In this document: positions 1 to 5,044 of the stretch, one piece after another
Position numbering within the stretch: the first letter of the stretch is position 1
How the letters are laid out: every line of letters starts with the position of its first letter
Assembly: GCA_947631485.1 (NCBI GenBank)
Contig: CANRLJ010000047.1
Location: 1-6,371, forward strand
Length of the DNA: 6,371 nt
Direction of reading: 5' to 3'
Source of the DNA: an uncultured Clostridia bacterium
GTDB taxonomy: Bacteria; Bacillota; Clostridia; Christensenellales; UBA1242
Notes under the pieces: model-generated
Told to the model about the DNA's origin: nothing
The model's input: the letters and a program-made list of their open reading frames with translations, nothing else
The model's database searches: none
Made by a program: the position numbers and the translations under genes

Positions 1-1065
1 AAGGACAACCATTGCTCGCGTGGCAATTTTGTTTAAATCCTCTCTGACATAATATTCAAGGGCGGAGTAAGGAACGGAAACCTCAATCGTGCTTCCCCAG
101 CCGACAGATTTTACAAAATCTTTGACGGCCTTTGCGGTGTAGCCTCTTCTTCTGACGCCGACCAGTGTAGGAAACCTAGGGTCGTCCCAACCAGACACGT
201 AGCCGCCCTTTACAAGTTGTTTTAAATATCTTTTGCCTGTCAAGACATTTTCAAGCACAATTCTTGAAAATTCTCTTTGTTTTGGAGCATATTTTTTGCC
301 CCAGCCATGCTGGACAAACCACTCATAAACAACTCTATGGTCTTGGAAACCTTTGTCGCACAAACTGTAAGTTGTGCCCTCCAAACAGTCCTCCATAGGG
401 TGGACAAAATCATATTGTGGCCAAATGCACCATTTATCTCCTACGCGATAGTGATGTTGTCTTGCGATTTTATACATGACAGGGTCGCGCATATTTATGT
501 TTGGATGTGCCATGTCTATCTTTGCACGCAAAGTCTTGCTGCCGTCAGGGAACTTGCCTGCGCGCATCTCTCTGAAAAGTTTTAAGTTCTCTTCAGGAGT
601 GCGATTTCTGTAAGGGCTTTCTTTTCCCGGCTCTGTCAGAGTTCCGCGGGTGGCAGAAACCTCTTCCGCAGAGAGTTCACACACATAAGCGTCGCCATTT
701 TTAATCATTTTTTCGGCAATTTCATAGATTTCATCAAAATATTCTTCACTTGCATACACAAATTTTGCAGGTTTAAAGCCAAGCCATTCTAGGTCTGCCA
801 TATAACTGTCCGCAAATTCTCCTTCCTCTTTGACAGGGTTGGAGTCGTCCATGCGCAAGATTGTCTTTCCACCAAATTTTTGTGCGGTTTCAAAGTTTAT
901 TGTCCAGGCCTTTGCGTGGCCGATATACCAATAACCGCTTGGCTCGGGAGGGCAGCGCGTAACTACTTCTTTTGTCCTTCCCGCCTTTATATCAGCGATG
1001 ATTTCTTCTTCCAATTCATTTTCAGGAACGATGCTGTCTAAATCAATTCCGTTTGCAAGTTTCAT
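1..1065 (-). CDS. glnS: Glutaminyl-tRNA synthetase, N-terminal 355 residues (3' end cut by window edge)
   Basis: This class I aminoacyl-tRNA synthetase charges tRNA-Gln with glutamine using ATP in the cytoplasm. I translated the minus strand from ATG at 1065, and the frame stays open to base 1. The start is supported by GGAG at 1073-1076, 7 nt upstream. Visible landmarks are PPEPSGYWYIGHAKA (39-53, the HIGH region), RMDDSNPVKE shortly after, GTLTEPGKESPYRNRTPEEN and LRAKIDMA in the acceptor-stem-binding region, YDFVH with Tyr218 (counterpart of the glutamine-recognising Tyr of E. coli GlnRS), VLTGKR (274-279, the KMSKS region) and GWDDPRFPTLVGVRRRGYT. The pattern fits GlnRS rather than discriminating GluRS. 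About 200 residues, including the anticodon-binding beta-barrels, should lie beyond the left edge. Oddities: the first His of HIGH is Tyr47, and the KMSKS loop reads LTGKR. Many Firmicutes make Gln-tRNA through GatCAB instead, so a GlnRS here may be an ancient acquisition (inference). Confidence 0.95.
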   Translation of the reverse strand, partial: MKLANGIDLDSIVPENELEEEIIADIKAGRTKEVVTRCPPEPSGYWYIGHAKAWTINFETAQKFGGKTILRMDDSNPVKEEGEFADSYMADLEWLGFKPAKFVYASEEYFDEIYEIAEKMIKNGDAYVCELSAEEVSATRGTLTEPGKESPYRNRTPEENLKLFREMRAGKFPDGSKTLRAKIDMAHPNINMRDPVMYKIARQHHYRVGDKWCIWPQYDFVHPMEDCLEGTTYSLCDKGFQDHRVVYEWFVQHGWGKKYAPKQREFSRIVLENVLTGKRYLKQLVKGGYVSGWDDPRFPTLVGVRRRGYTAKAVKDFVKSVGWGSTIEVSVPYSALEYYVREDLNKIATRAMVVL

Positions 1066-1083
1066 AAAGTTTCTCCAATTTTA

Positions 1084-1115
1084 TTTGAAATATGGCTAAA
1101 TGTTGCTATTTCAAA
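1084..1115 (-). promoter_or_regulatory. Stem-loop in the glnS leader
   Basis: TTTGAAATA (1084-1092) and TATTTCAAA (1107-1115) form a perfect 9-bp inverted repeat with a 14-nt loop. It falls between the predicted transcription start (about 1120) and the Shine-Dalgarno site (1073-1076). It could be an RNA hairpin affecting transcript stability or initiation, or a palindromic operator read as DNA. It is not a terminator, because no U-tract follows on the transcript. It is not a T-box: the leader is too short and the T-box motif is absent. The repeat is seen; any function is inferred. Confidence 0.45.
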
Positions 1116-1126
1116 GAATTTATATC

Positions 1127-1155
1127 ATTTTATAAATTTTCTAAAAAAAAGTCAA
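1127..1155 (-). promoter_or_regulatory. Promoter of glnS (SigA-type)
   Basis: On the minus strand, TTGACT (1155-1150) and TAAAAT (1132-1127) are separated by exactly 17 bp, including a T-run just after the -35. Transcription would begin near 1120 and give a leader of about 55 nt before the glnS ATG at 1065. It lies back to back with the rightward promoter; the two -35 boxes are 36 bp apart. The call rests on sequence match and position only. Confidence 0.7.
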
Positions 1156-1191
1156 TTTATCTTCACTTTTTTATTAAAAAATAGGCTTATA

Positions 1192-1220
1192 TTGACAAAA
1201 ATAAACAGATATGATACAAT
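1192..1220 (+). promoter_or_regulatory. Near-consensus SigA-type promoter of the orphan gene
   Basis: TTGACA (1192-1197) is a perfect -35. A 17-bp spacer is followed by TACAAT (1215-1220), with TG at 1212-1213 giving an extended -10. The region upstream (about 1141-1190) is rich in A and T runs, as in UP elements. The start site would be near 1227, leaving a leader of only about 14 nt that contains the ribosome-binding site. This is the strongest promoter visible in the window and predicts high, largely constitutive expression unless a repressor acts on it. Confidence 0.85.
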
Positions 1221-1228
1221 AAAATTAT

Positions 1229-1233
1229 AGGAG
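1229..1233 (+). promoter_or_regulatory. Ribosome-binding site that decides the orphan gene's start
   Basis: AGGAG ends 1 nt before the ATG at 1235 but 7 nt before the ATG at 1241. Only the second spacing is workable, so translation should begin at 1241 (MLEKIG) rather than at 1235 (MIMLEKIG). Confidence 0.8.
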
Positions 1234-1240
1234 AATGATA

Positions 1241-2164
1241 ATGTTAGAAAAAATTGGAGATAGGATTGTAATTGAATTTGGCACAAAAGAATTAAGACCT
1301 GATTATGCAAAAGCAGATGCAAGCCATGAAGGAATTGAAAAGAAGTTGAGTTATGATATCAGCCACGTGCATTTGGACGTGCAAAAACCCTTGTTTTCAG
1401 AAATAGAATGGATTGCACGAGATGTAGATGATTTTTGTGAGGCTCTTGAAATTGCAAAAAAGGCAGCAACAGGCTATGAAAGTCTTTATAAAGAGGGTGA
1501 ATTTAAGCATTTTTGCGAGGGCAATCACGACTTAAAAGATGTTGTAAAATTTATGAGCCTTTTGACTTTTGCAATGGACAAAGCGCCTTATGGAAGATTA
1601 AGACTTGTTTTTGAGAAAGTGTCAGAGAAAGAATTTGATGTCTATTTTGAAATGCCACTTTCAAAAAAGGCGTATTCTTCAATTTCTGTTTGGCACGACA
1701 TTTTGAGCGAAAAGGCAATCGGTCAAAAAGTTGGAGGAAGAAAACAATTGCTTTTCGAACTAACTGCCACCGTGTTATTGCCTCATTTGAGCAACCTGAT
1801 TAAATCTGCACAGGCTGAAGAGTTTTCTGCAGTTGGAAAACTTTACGCAGGGCCTTTTCAAGAGGCAATTTCTGATGTTGTGAAATATTCAAACAGATTT
1901 AACGCTTTCTCCGCACTGACCGTGGCACAATTAAAGGAAGTTAGAAACAAATTAGAAGGCATGTCAATTCATAGCACAAGCATGAAAAATGGAGAAGAAT
2001 TGTCGCTTAGACCGGCTATTCCAACACGAGCCAAAGCAAATCCGCCTATTTATGTTTCAGACGACTGCAATATGGCAAGCGTTCCTACTGCAGAGGCAAT
2101 TTATCTTCAAACATACCTCCAACTTAACACATATCAAGCAGAGCCAATCATTTCGATAATATAA
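1241..2164 (+). CDS. Orphan soluble protein of unknown function, 307 aa
   Basis: I do not recognise this protein. It has no signal peptide, no long membrane segment, no cysteine-pair or P-loop motif, and no catalytic signature I can name. It is mixed alpha/beta in character: charged and Lys/Glu-rich for about the first 180 residues, then helix-prone (LLFELTATVLLPHLSNLIKS and the stretch after it), then a Pro-containing segment (RPAIPTRAKANPPIYV) and a hydrophobic end (PIISII). The start at 1241 is chosen for its 7-nt spacing from AGGAG. Codon use is AT-rich like the neighbouring genes, with nothing to suggest recent transfer. It stands alone between a divergent promoter region and a strong terminator, so it is probably monocistronic and well expressed. 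Its convergence with sigH is positional only. It is a convincing gene because promoter, RBS, 307 open codons and terminator all agree; the function is unknown. Confidence 0.9.
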   Translation: MLEKIGDRIVIEFGTKELRPDYAKADASHEGIEKKLSYDISHVHLDVQKPLFSEIEWIARDVDDFCEALEIAKKAATGYESLYKEGEFKHFCEGNHDLKDVVKFMSLLTFAMDKAPYGRLRLVFEKVSEKEFDVYFEMPLSKKAYSSISVWHDILSEKAIGQKVGGRKQLLFELTATVLLPHLSNLIKSAQAEEFSAVGKLYAGPFQEAISDVVKYSNRFNAFSALTVAQLKEVRNKLEGMSIHSTSMKNGEELSLRPAIPTRAKANPPIYVSDDCNMASVPTAEAIYLQTYLQLNTYQAEPIISII

Positions 2165-2191
2165 AAACTAGGAGATTTCCTAGTTTTTTTT
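2163..2191 (+). terminator. Intrinsic terminator between convergent genes, possibly bidirectional
   Basis: AAAAACTAGG (2163-2172) pairs with CCTAGTTTTT (2179-2188), and an A-T pair closes the GATT loop. Eight T residues (2184-2191) follow the CCTAG arm on the plus strand. The stem begins inside the stop codon of the orphan gene. Read on the minus strand, the same hairpin lies just after the sigH stop (2202) and ends in TTTTT, so it probably also terminates the ychF-sigH transcript, though less strongly. Confidence 0.88.
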
Positions 2192-2201
2192 AAATCAAAT
2201 T

Positions 2202-2780
2202 TTATTTAAGTTTTTCGCGGAGTTTGGTCTTTATGCGCGAAAGGCTGTTGTCTATAGACTTTTGAGTTATGCCTAATTGTGAGGAAATCTCTTTGTAAGA
2301 ATAGCCCTGAAGATACAACCTCAAAACTTGGAGTTCCAATTTTGACAAGTTGCTTATGATTGTCTTTTTCAGCCGCTCAAAGTCCTCTTTGTTTATTATT
2401 CGTTCGGCGGGCGTGGTCTCTAGCACAAGTTCTATTGGCAAAATGTCCAAGGTGTCATTATCTGAAAAACTTTGAATTGAAACCGCCTGAGAAAGAGGTT
2501 TGTTTTTGTTTGCTAGAGACTGCTTGATTGCGGTCTGAATTTGATGTTTTATGCATAAAATCGCAAAAGTCTTGAAGGAGGTGTCTTTTTGTGTGTTGAA
2601 GTTTTTGACGGCCTTATATAGGCCAAGCATTCCTTCTTGAATAAGGTCCTCCAAATCGCCGCCGACAATAAAATAGCCACGGCTGATTTTTACGACAATG
2701 TCTTTATATCGCTCAAACAACTCGTTTTCAGCCAAATCATCTCCATTTTTTGCTTTTTCAATCAATTCTTCGTCTGTCAT
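2202..2780 (-). CDS. sigH: RNA polymerase sigma factor SigH (Spo0H-like), 192 aa
   Basis: A sigma-70-family factor that in Bacillus and Clostridia directs core RNA polymerase to early-sporulation, stationary-phase and competence promoters. Residues 36-61 (YFIVGGDLEDLIQEGMLGLY and on) are the core-binding region 2.2. TSFKTFAILCIKHQIQTAIK (67-86) covers regions 2.3-2.4, which melt and read the -10. After a linker, about 137-192 is region 4, with the helix-turn-helix YSYKEISSQLGITQKSIDN for the -35. The match to SigH as I know it includes the sequence just before region 4 (RIINKEDF) and the KSIDN helix. It is somewhat shorter than Bacillus SigH (about 218 aa), mostly at the N terminus. It overlaps the rlmB stop by 4 nt (ATGA), with GAGG 4 nt upstream, implying translational coupling. 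SigH suggests a spore-forming or formerly spore-forming lineage, but no sporulation gene is in view. Confidence 0.9.
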   Translation of the reverse strand: MTDEELIEKAKNGDDLAENELFERYKDIVVKISRGYFIVGGDLEDLIQEGMLGLYKAVKNFNTQKDTSFKTFAILCIKHQIQTAIKQSLANKNKPLSQAVSIQSFSDNDTLDILPIELVLETTPAERIINKEDFERLKKTIISNLSKLELQVLRLYLQGYSYKEISSQLGITQKSIDNSLSRIKTKLREKLK

Positions 2781-3499
2781 TTGACCTCTTTTCTCTGTCG
2801 CAAGATTTCATAAATCGCAATTCCCGCACTTACACTTGCGTTTAATGAGTTTACACTGCCGTGCAGGGGGAGGGTTACTATGCCGTCGCAATAACTCCTC
2901 AAAGACTGTTTCATTCCGTTCCCTTCGCTTCCTATTACAAGGGCAATAGGCCCGGTCAAATTTTCTTCATAAATGCTTTTTCCGCCGACTTCGCAAGCGT
3001 AAATCCAAATGCCAGCCTTTTTTAAGTCGTCAATCGCATCTTTTAAATTTGATACTCGCGCAATTTTCATGTTTGCAATCGCGCCGGCACTTGTGCGCAC
3101 CACAGTTTCGTTCACCTGACAAGCCCGCATCTTTGGAATGATGATTCCATCAACGCCAGCGCATTCACAAGTTCTGATTATTGCGCCAAAGTTGTGAGGG
3201 TCCTCTATTCCGTCAAGCAAAACGACAAAAGGCGTCTTATCTTTTGCCGCTTGCAAAATTTCTGCAACAGAAGAATATTCAAATTCCACAGTTTCTGCGA
3301 TATAACCTTGATGATGTGCCGTTACTGACTTTGCGTCCAACACTTTTTTTGGCAAAAACTCTATTTTTAAGTTGTTTTTGCGCGCCAAAGAGATTACATC
3401 GTCTTTGCGTGTGATGAAATTTTTGTCAATCATGATCTTGTTTATTGTCGTGCCGTTTTTGATCGCCTCAACAACTTGATTTCTTCCTTCAATGTTCAT
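2777..3499 (-). CDS. rlmB: 23S rRNA 2'-O-ribose methyltransferase, TrmH/SpoU family (RlmB-like), 240 aa
   Basis: SPOUT-fold methyltransferase that uses S-adenosylmethionine; RlmB methylates the 2'-OH of G2251 (E. coli numbering) in the peptidyl-transferase P loop. Residues 1 to about 72 form the small RNA-binding domain (starts IEGRNQVVEAI; TAHHQGYIA at 60-68). The knotted catalytic domain carries motif 1, DPHNFGAIIRT (100-110, with the conserved Asn103 and Arg109), motif 2, IGSEGNGM (189-196, containing Glu192), and motif 3, SVNSLNASVSAGIAIYE (215-231, with Asn220). Length is normal for the family. The start has AAGGAA (3505-3510) overlapping the mrnC stop, 6 nt away. The gene sits between mrnC and sigH, as in Bacillus and Clostridia. 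The exact target nucleotide is inferred from family and synteny; YacO is the Bacillus name. Confidence 0.92.
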   Translation of the reverse strand: MNIEGRNQVVEAIKNGTTINKIMIDKNFITRKDDVISLARKNNLKIEFLPKKVLDAKSVTAHHQGYIAETVEFEYSSVAEILQAAKDKTPFVVLLDGIEDPHNFGAIIRTCECAGVDGIIIPKMRACQVNETVVRTSAGAIANMKIARVSNLKDAIDDLKKAGIWIYACEVGGKSIYEENLTGPIALVIGSEGNGMKQSLRSYCDGIVTLPLHGSVNSLNASVSAGIAIYEILRQRKEVK

Positions 3500-3508
3500 A
3501 AAAGTTCC

Positions 3509-3877
3509 TTATTCCATAGATTTTTTTAATATTTCTTCCAATCTATCTGTGTTTTTTATGTAAAGATAGCCGACAAGAGCCTCAAAACAGGTTGCCATTT
3601 TGTAGGTTTTTTCATCGCAGTTTTTTGCTGTGTGTTTTGGCTTTGAATTGCGGGTTTTTCTGACAATTTCTTTCTCTTCGTCATCTAAATCGTTCAAAAT
3701 TCTCTCCAACGCAAGCGCTTGCGCAGATGCATTGCAGTATTTTTTTGCCATTTGATGATAATTTTGCATGGTGTTTTTTGTCTGTTCAAGCACTCTTATT
3801 CTCACATATGCGGTGTGCACTGCATCGCCCAAAAACGCCAAGGCAAGAGGGGATAATTCTTCAAAATTTTGCTCCAT
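3509..3877 (-). CDS. mrnC: Mini-ribonuclease III, 122 aa
   Basis: A homodimeric RNase III-like nuclease without the double-stranded RNA-binding domain. In Bacillus it matures the ends of 23S rRNA. The N-terminal signature LSPLALAFLGDAVHTAYVR (8-26) contains the catalytic Asp18. The C-terminal half has RKTRNSKPKHTAKNCDEKTYKMATCFEALVGYLY, with Glu99 in FEALVGYLY as the second metal-binding acidic residue. Both catalytic positions are intact, and the length is at the short end for the family (about 120-145). AAGGAAA (3884-3890) is a good RBS overlapping the ychF stop, 8 nt from the ATG. The gene lies 12 nt after ychF and 9 nt before rlmB, which acts on the same rRNA. In Bacillus and many Clostridia the gene just upstream is cysS; here it is ychF. 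Confidence 0.93.
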   Translation of the reverse strand: MEQNFEELSPLALAFLGDAVHTAYVRIRVLEQTKNTMQNYHQMAKKYCNASAQALALERILNDLDDEEKEIVRKTRNSKPKHTAKNCDEKTYKMATCFEALVGYLYIKNTDRLEEILKKSME

Positions 3878-3889
3878 CTTTGCTTTCCT

Positions 3890-4984
3890 TTAATTGTTAA
3901 ATCTAAACACAATGACATCGCCGTCCTGGACAACATAGTCCTTGCCTTCCATGCGCACCTTGCCTTTTTCTTTGGCTTTTATCACACTTCCAGCCTCGAC
4001 AAGGTCGCCATATGACACAACCTCTGCCTTTATAAAGCCTTTTTCAAAATCAGAGTGGATTTTTCCTGCCGCCTCAGGTGCCTTTGTGCCTTTTGTTATT
4101 GTCCACGCTCTGACCTCTTTTTCGCCGGCCGTGAGATAACTTTGAAGACCTAAAAGGTCATAACTTGCCGTAATCAATTTTTCTAGGCCGCTTGTCTTTA
4201 TGCCAAGTTCTTGCTTAAACATTGCACGCTCTTCTTTTTCAAGCCCGACAATTTCTTCTTCGATTTTTGCGCATAAAACAACCAGTTTTGAGTTTTCTTT
4301 TTCGGCAATTTCACGCACTTGCTGAACATATTGGTTGTCTTCGTTTACGATGTCCTCTTCGCCAATGTTTGCGACATAAATCACAGGTTTTGAGGTGAGC
4401 AGGTTGTAGTTTTTCAGAAGCTTTTTTTCCTCTTCGCCAAAGGTCAAACTTCTTGCCTGCCCGCCAACCTCCAAAACTTGTTTGATTTTGTTCATCATAT
4501 CAACAGCCATCGTCAGTGTTTTGTCCTTGTTTTGTCGAGCCACCTTTTCGTTTTTCTCCAAAAACTTTGAGACTTGTTCAAGGTCGGAGAGGGCAAGTTC
4601 TGTCTCAATGACCTCGATGTCGCGCTTTGGATTGATTGAGCCGCTGACATGTATGATTTTTTCATTTTCAAAACATCTAACCACATGCACAATGGCGTCA
4701 ACTTCACGAATATGGCTTAAAAACTTGTTTCCAAGCCCTTCGCCATGGCTTGCGCCAGCAACAAGGCCGGCAATGTCAACAAATTCGATGCTTGCTGGGG
4801 TGATTTTTTGTGTGTTATACATCTTTCCCAAAACGTCCAAGCGTTCATCTGGAACATCGACAATGCCGACATTGGGTTCGATGGTGCAAAAAGGATAGTT
4901 TGCACTTTCTGCGCCAGCCTCTGTGATTGCATTAAATAGTGAGCTTTTTCCTACATTTGGAAGCCCAACAACGCCTATTTTCAT
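3890..4984 (-). CDS. ychF: Redox-responsive ribosome-associated ATPase/GTPase YchF (OLA1 family), 364 aa
   Basis: Universally conserved Obg-related P-loop NTPase that binds ribosomes; the family typically prefers ATP over GTP and is linked to translation and oxidative-stress responses. Visible parts are the P-loop GLPNVGKSS (7-15), the G3 region DIAGLVAGASHGEGLGNKFL (70-89), the relaxed G4 motif NIGE (206-209), which departs from NKxD as expected for YchF, a coiled-coil insertion at about 125-195, and a C-terminal TGS domain (about 280-363: LTAGEKEVRAWTITKGTKAPEAAG to KDYVVQDGDVIVFRFNN). Length equals the family norm (about 363). AAGGAA lies 7 nt before the ATG. It heads the tight cluster with mrnC, rlmB and sigH. 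No good promoter is visible in the 60 nt upstream, so transcription may come through the hairpin at 5004-5036 or from inside the upstream gene. Confidence 0.97.
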   Translation of the reverse strand: MKIGVVGLPNVGKSSLFNAITEAGAESANYPFCTIEPNVGIVDVPDERLDVLGKMYNTQKITPASIEFVDIAGLVAGASHGEGLGNKFLSHIREVDAIVHVVRCFENEKIIHVSGSINPKRDIEVIETELALSDLEQVSKFLEKNEKVARQNKDKTLTMAVDMMNKIKQVLEVGGQARSLTFGEEEKKLLKNYNLLTSKPVIYVANIGEEDIVNEDNQYVQQVREIAEKENSKLVVLCAKIEEEIVGLEKEERAMFKQELGIKTSGLEKLITASYDLLGLQSYLTAGEKEVRAWTITKGTKAPEAAGKIHSDFEKGFIKAEVVSYGDLVEAGSVIKAKEKGKVRMEGKDYVVQDGDVIVFRFNN

Positions 4985-5003
4985 ATATTATTCCTTTTAA
5001 ACA

Positions 5004-5036
5004 CAATAGTGGAGAGATAAAAATCTCTCCATATTG
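5004..5036 (-). terminator. Hairpin between the coiled-coil gene and ychF: probable weak terminator or attenuator
   Basis: GGAGAGAT (5011-5018) pairs perfectly with ATCTCTCC (5023-5030) around an AAAA loop. The stem continues with T5010-A5031, then a one-base bulge at 5009, then CAATA (5004-5008) against TATTG (5032-5036), about 14 pairs in all. On the minus-strand transcript it lies just past the stop of the coiled-coil gene. It is followed by TGTGTTTAAAAGG, a poor U-tract, so termination is probably partial and some readthrough into ychF is likely. Protection of the transcript 3' end is an alternative. Confidence 0.6.
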
Positions 5037-5044
5037 CAAAATTA

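Noticed and set aside
277..585. Plus-strand open frame of 102 codons
   Set aside because: It lies antisense to glnS, whose translation matches the GlnRS family throughout; the frame has no RBS and no recognisable content.
1..1065. Glutamyl-tRNA synthetase as an alternative for the left-end gene
   Set aside because: The segments PPEPSGY, RMDDSNPVKE, GTLTEPGKESPYRNRTPEEN, YDFVH and GWDDPRFPT follow GlnRS rather than bacterial discriminating GluRS.
1066..1126. T-box riboswitch ahead of glnS
   Set aside because: The leader is only about 55 nt from the predicted start site, the conserved T-box sequence is absent, and there is no terminator/antiterminator pair.
3710..3723. Perfect 14-bp palindrome CGCAAGCGCTTGCG
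   Set aside because: It is inside mrnC and explained by the codons for Ala-Gln-Ala-Leu-Ala; it is single copy with no matching context for an operator.
4482..4898. Plus-strand open frame of 138 codons
   Set aside because: It is antisense to the highly conserved GTPase domain of ychF; the Ser/Thr-rich translation is typical of a shadow frame.
4985..5044. A separate promoter for ychF
   Set aside because: TTGCAA-like and TATTGT-like pieces occur on the minus strand but not at a workable spacing, and they fall within the hairpin.
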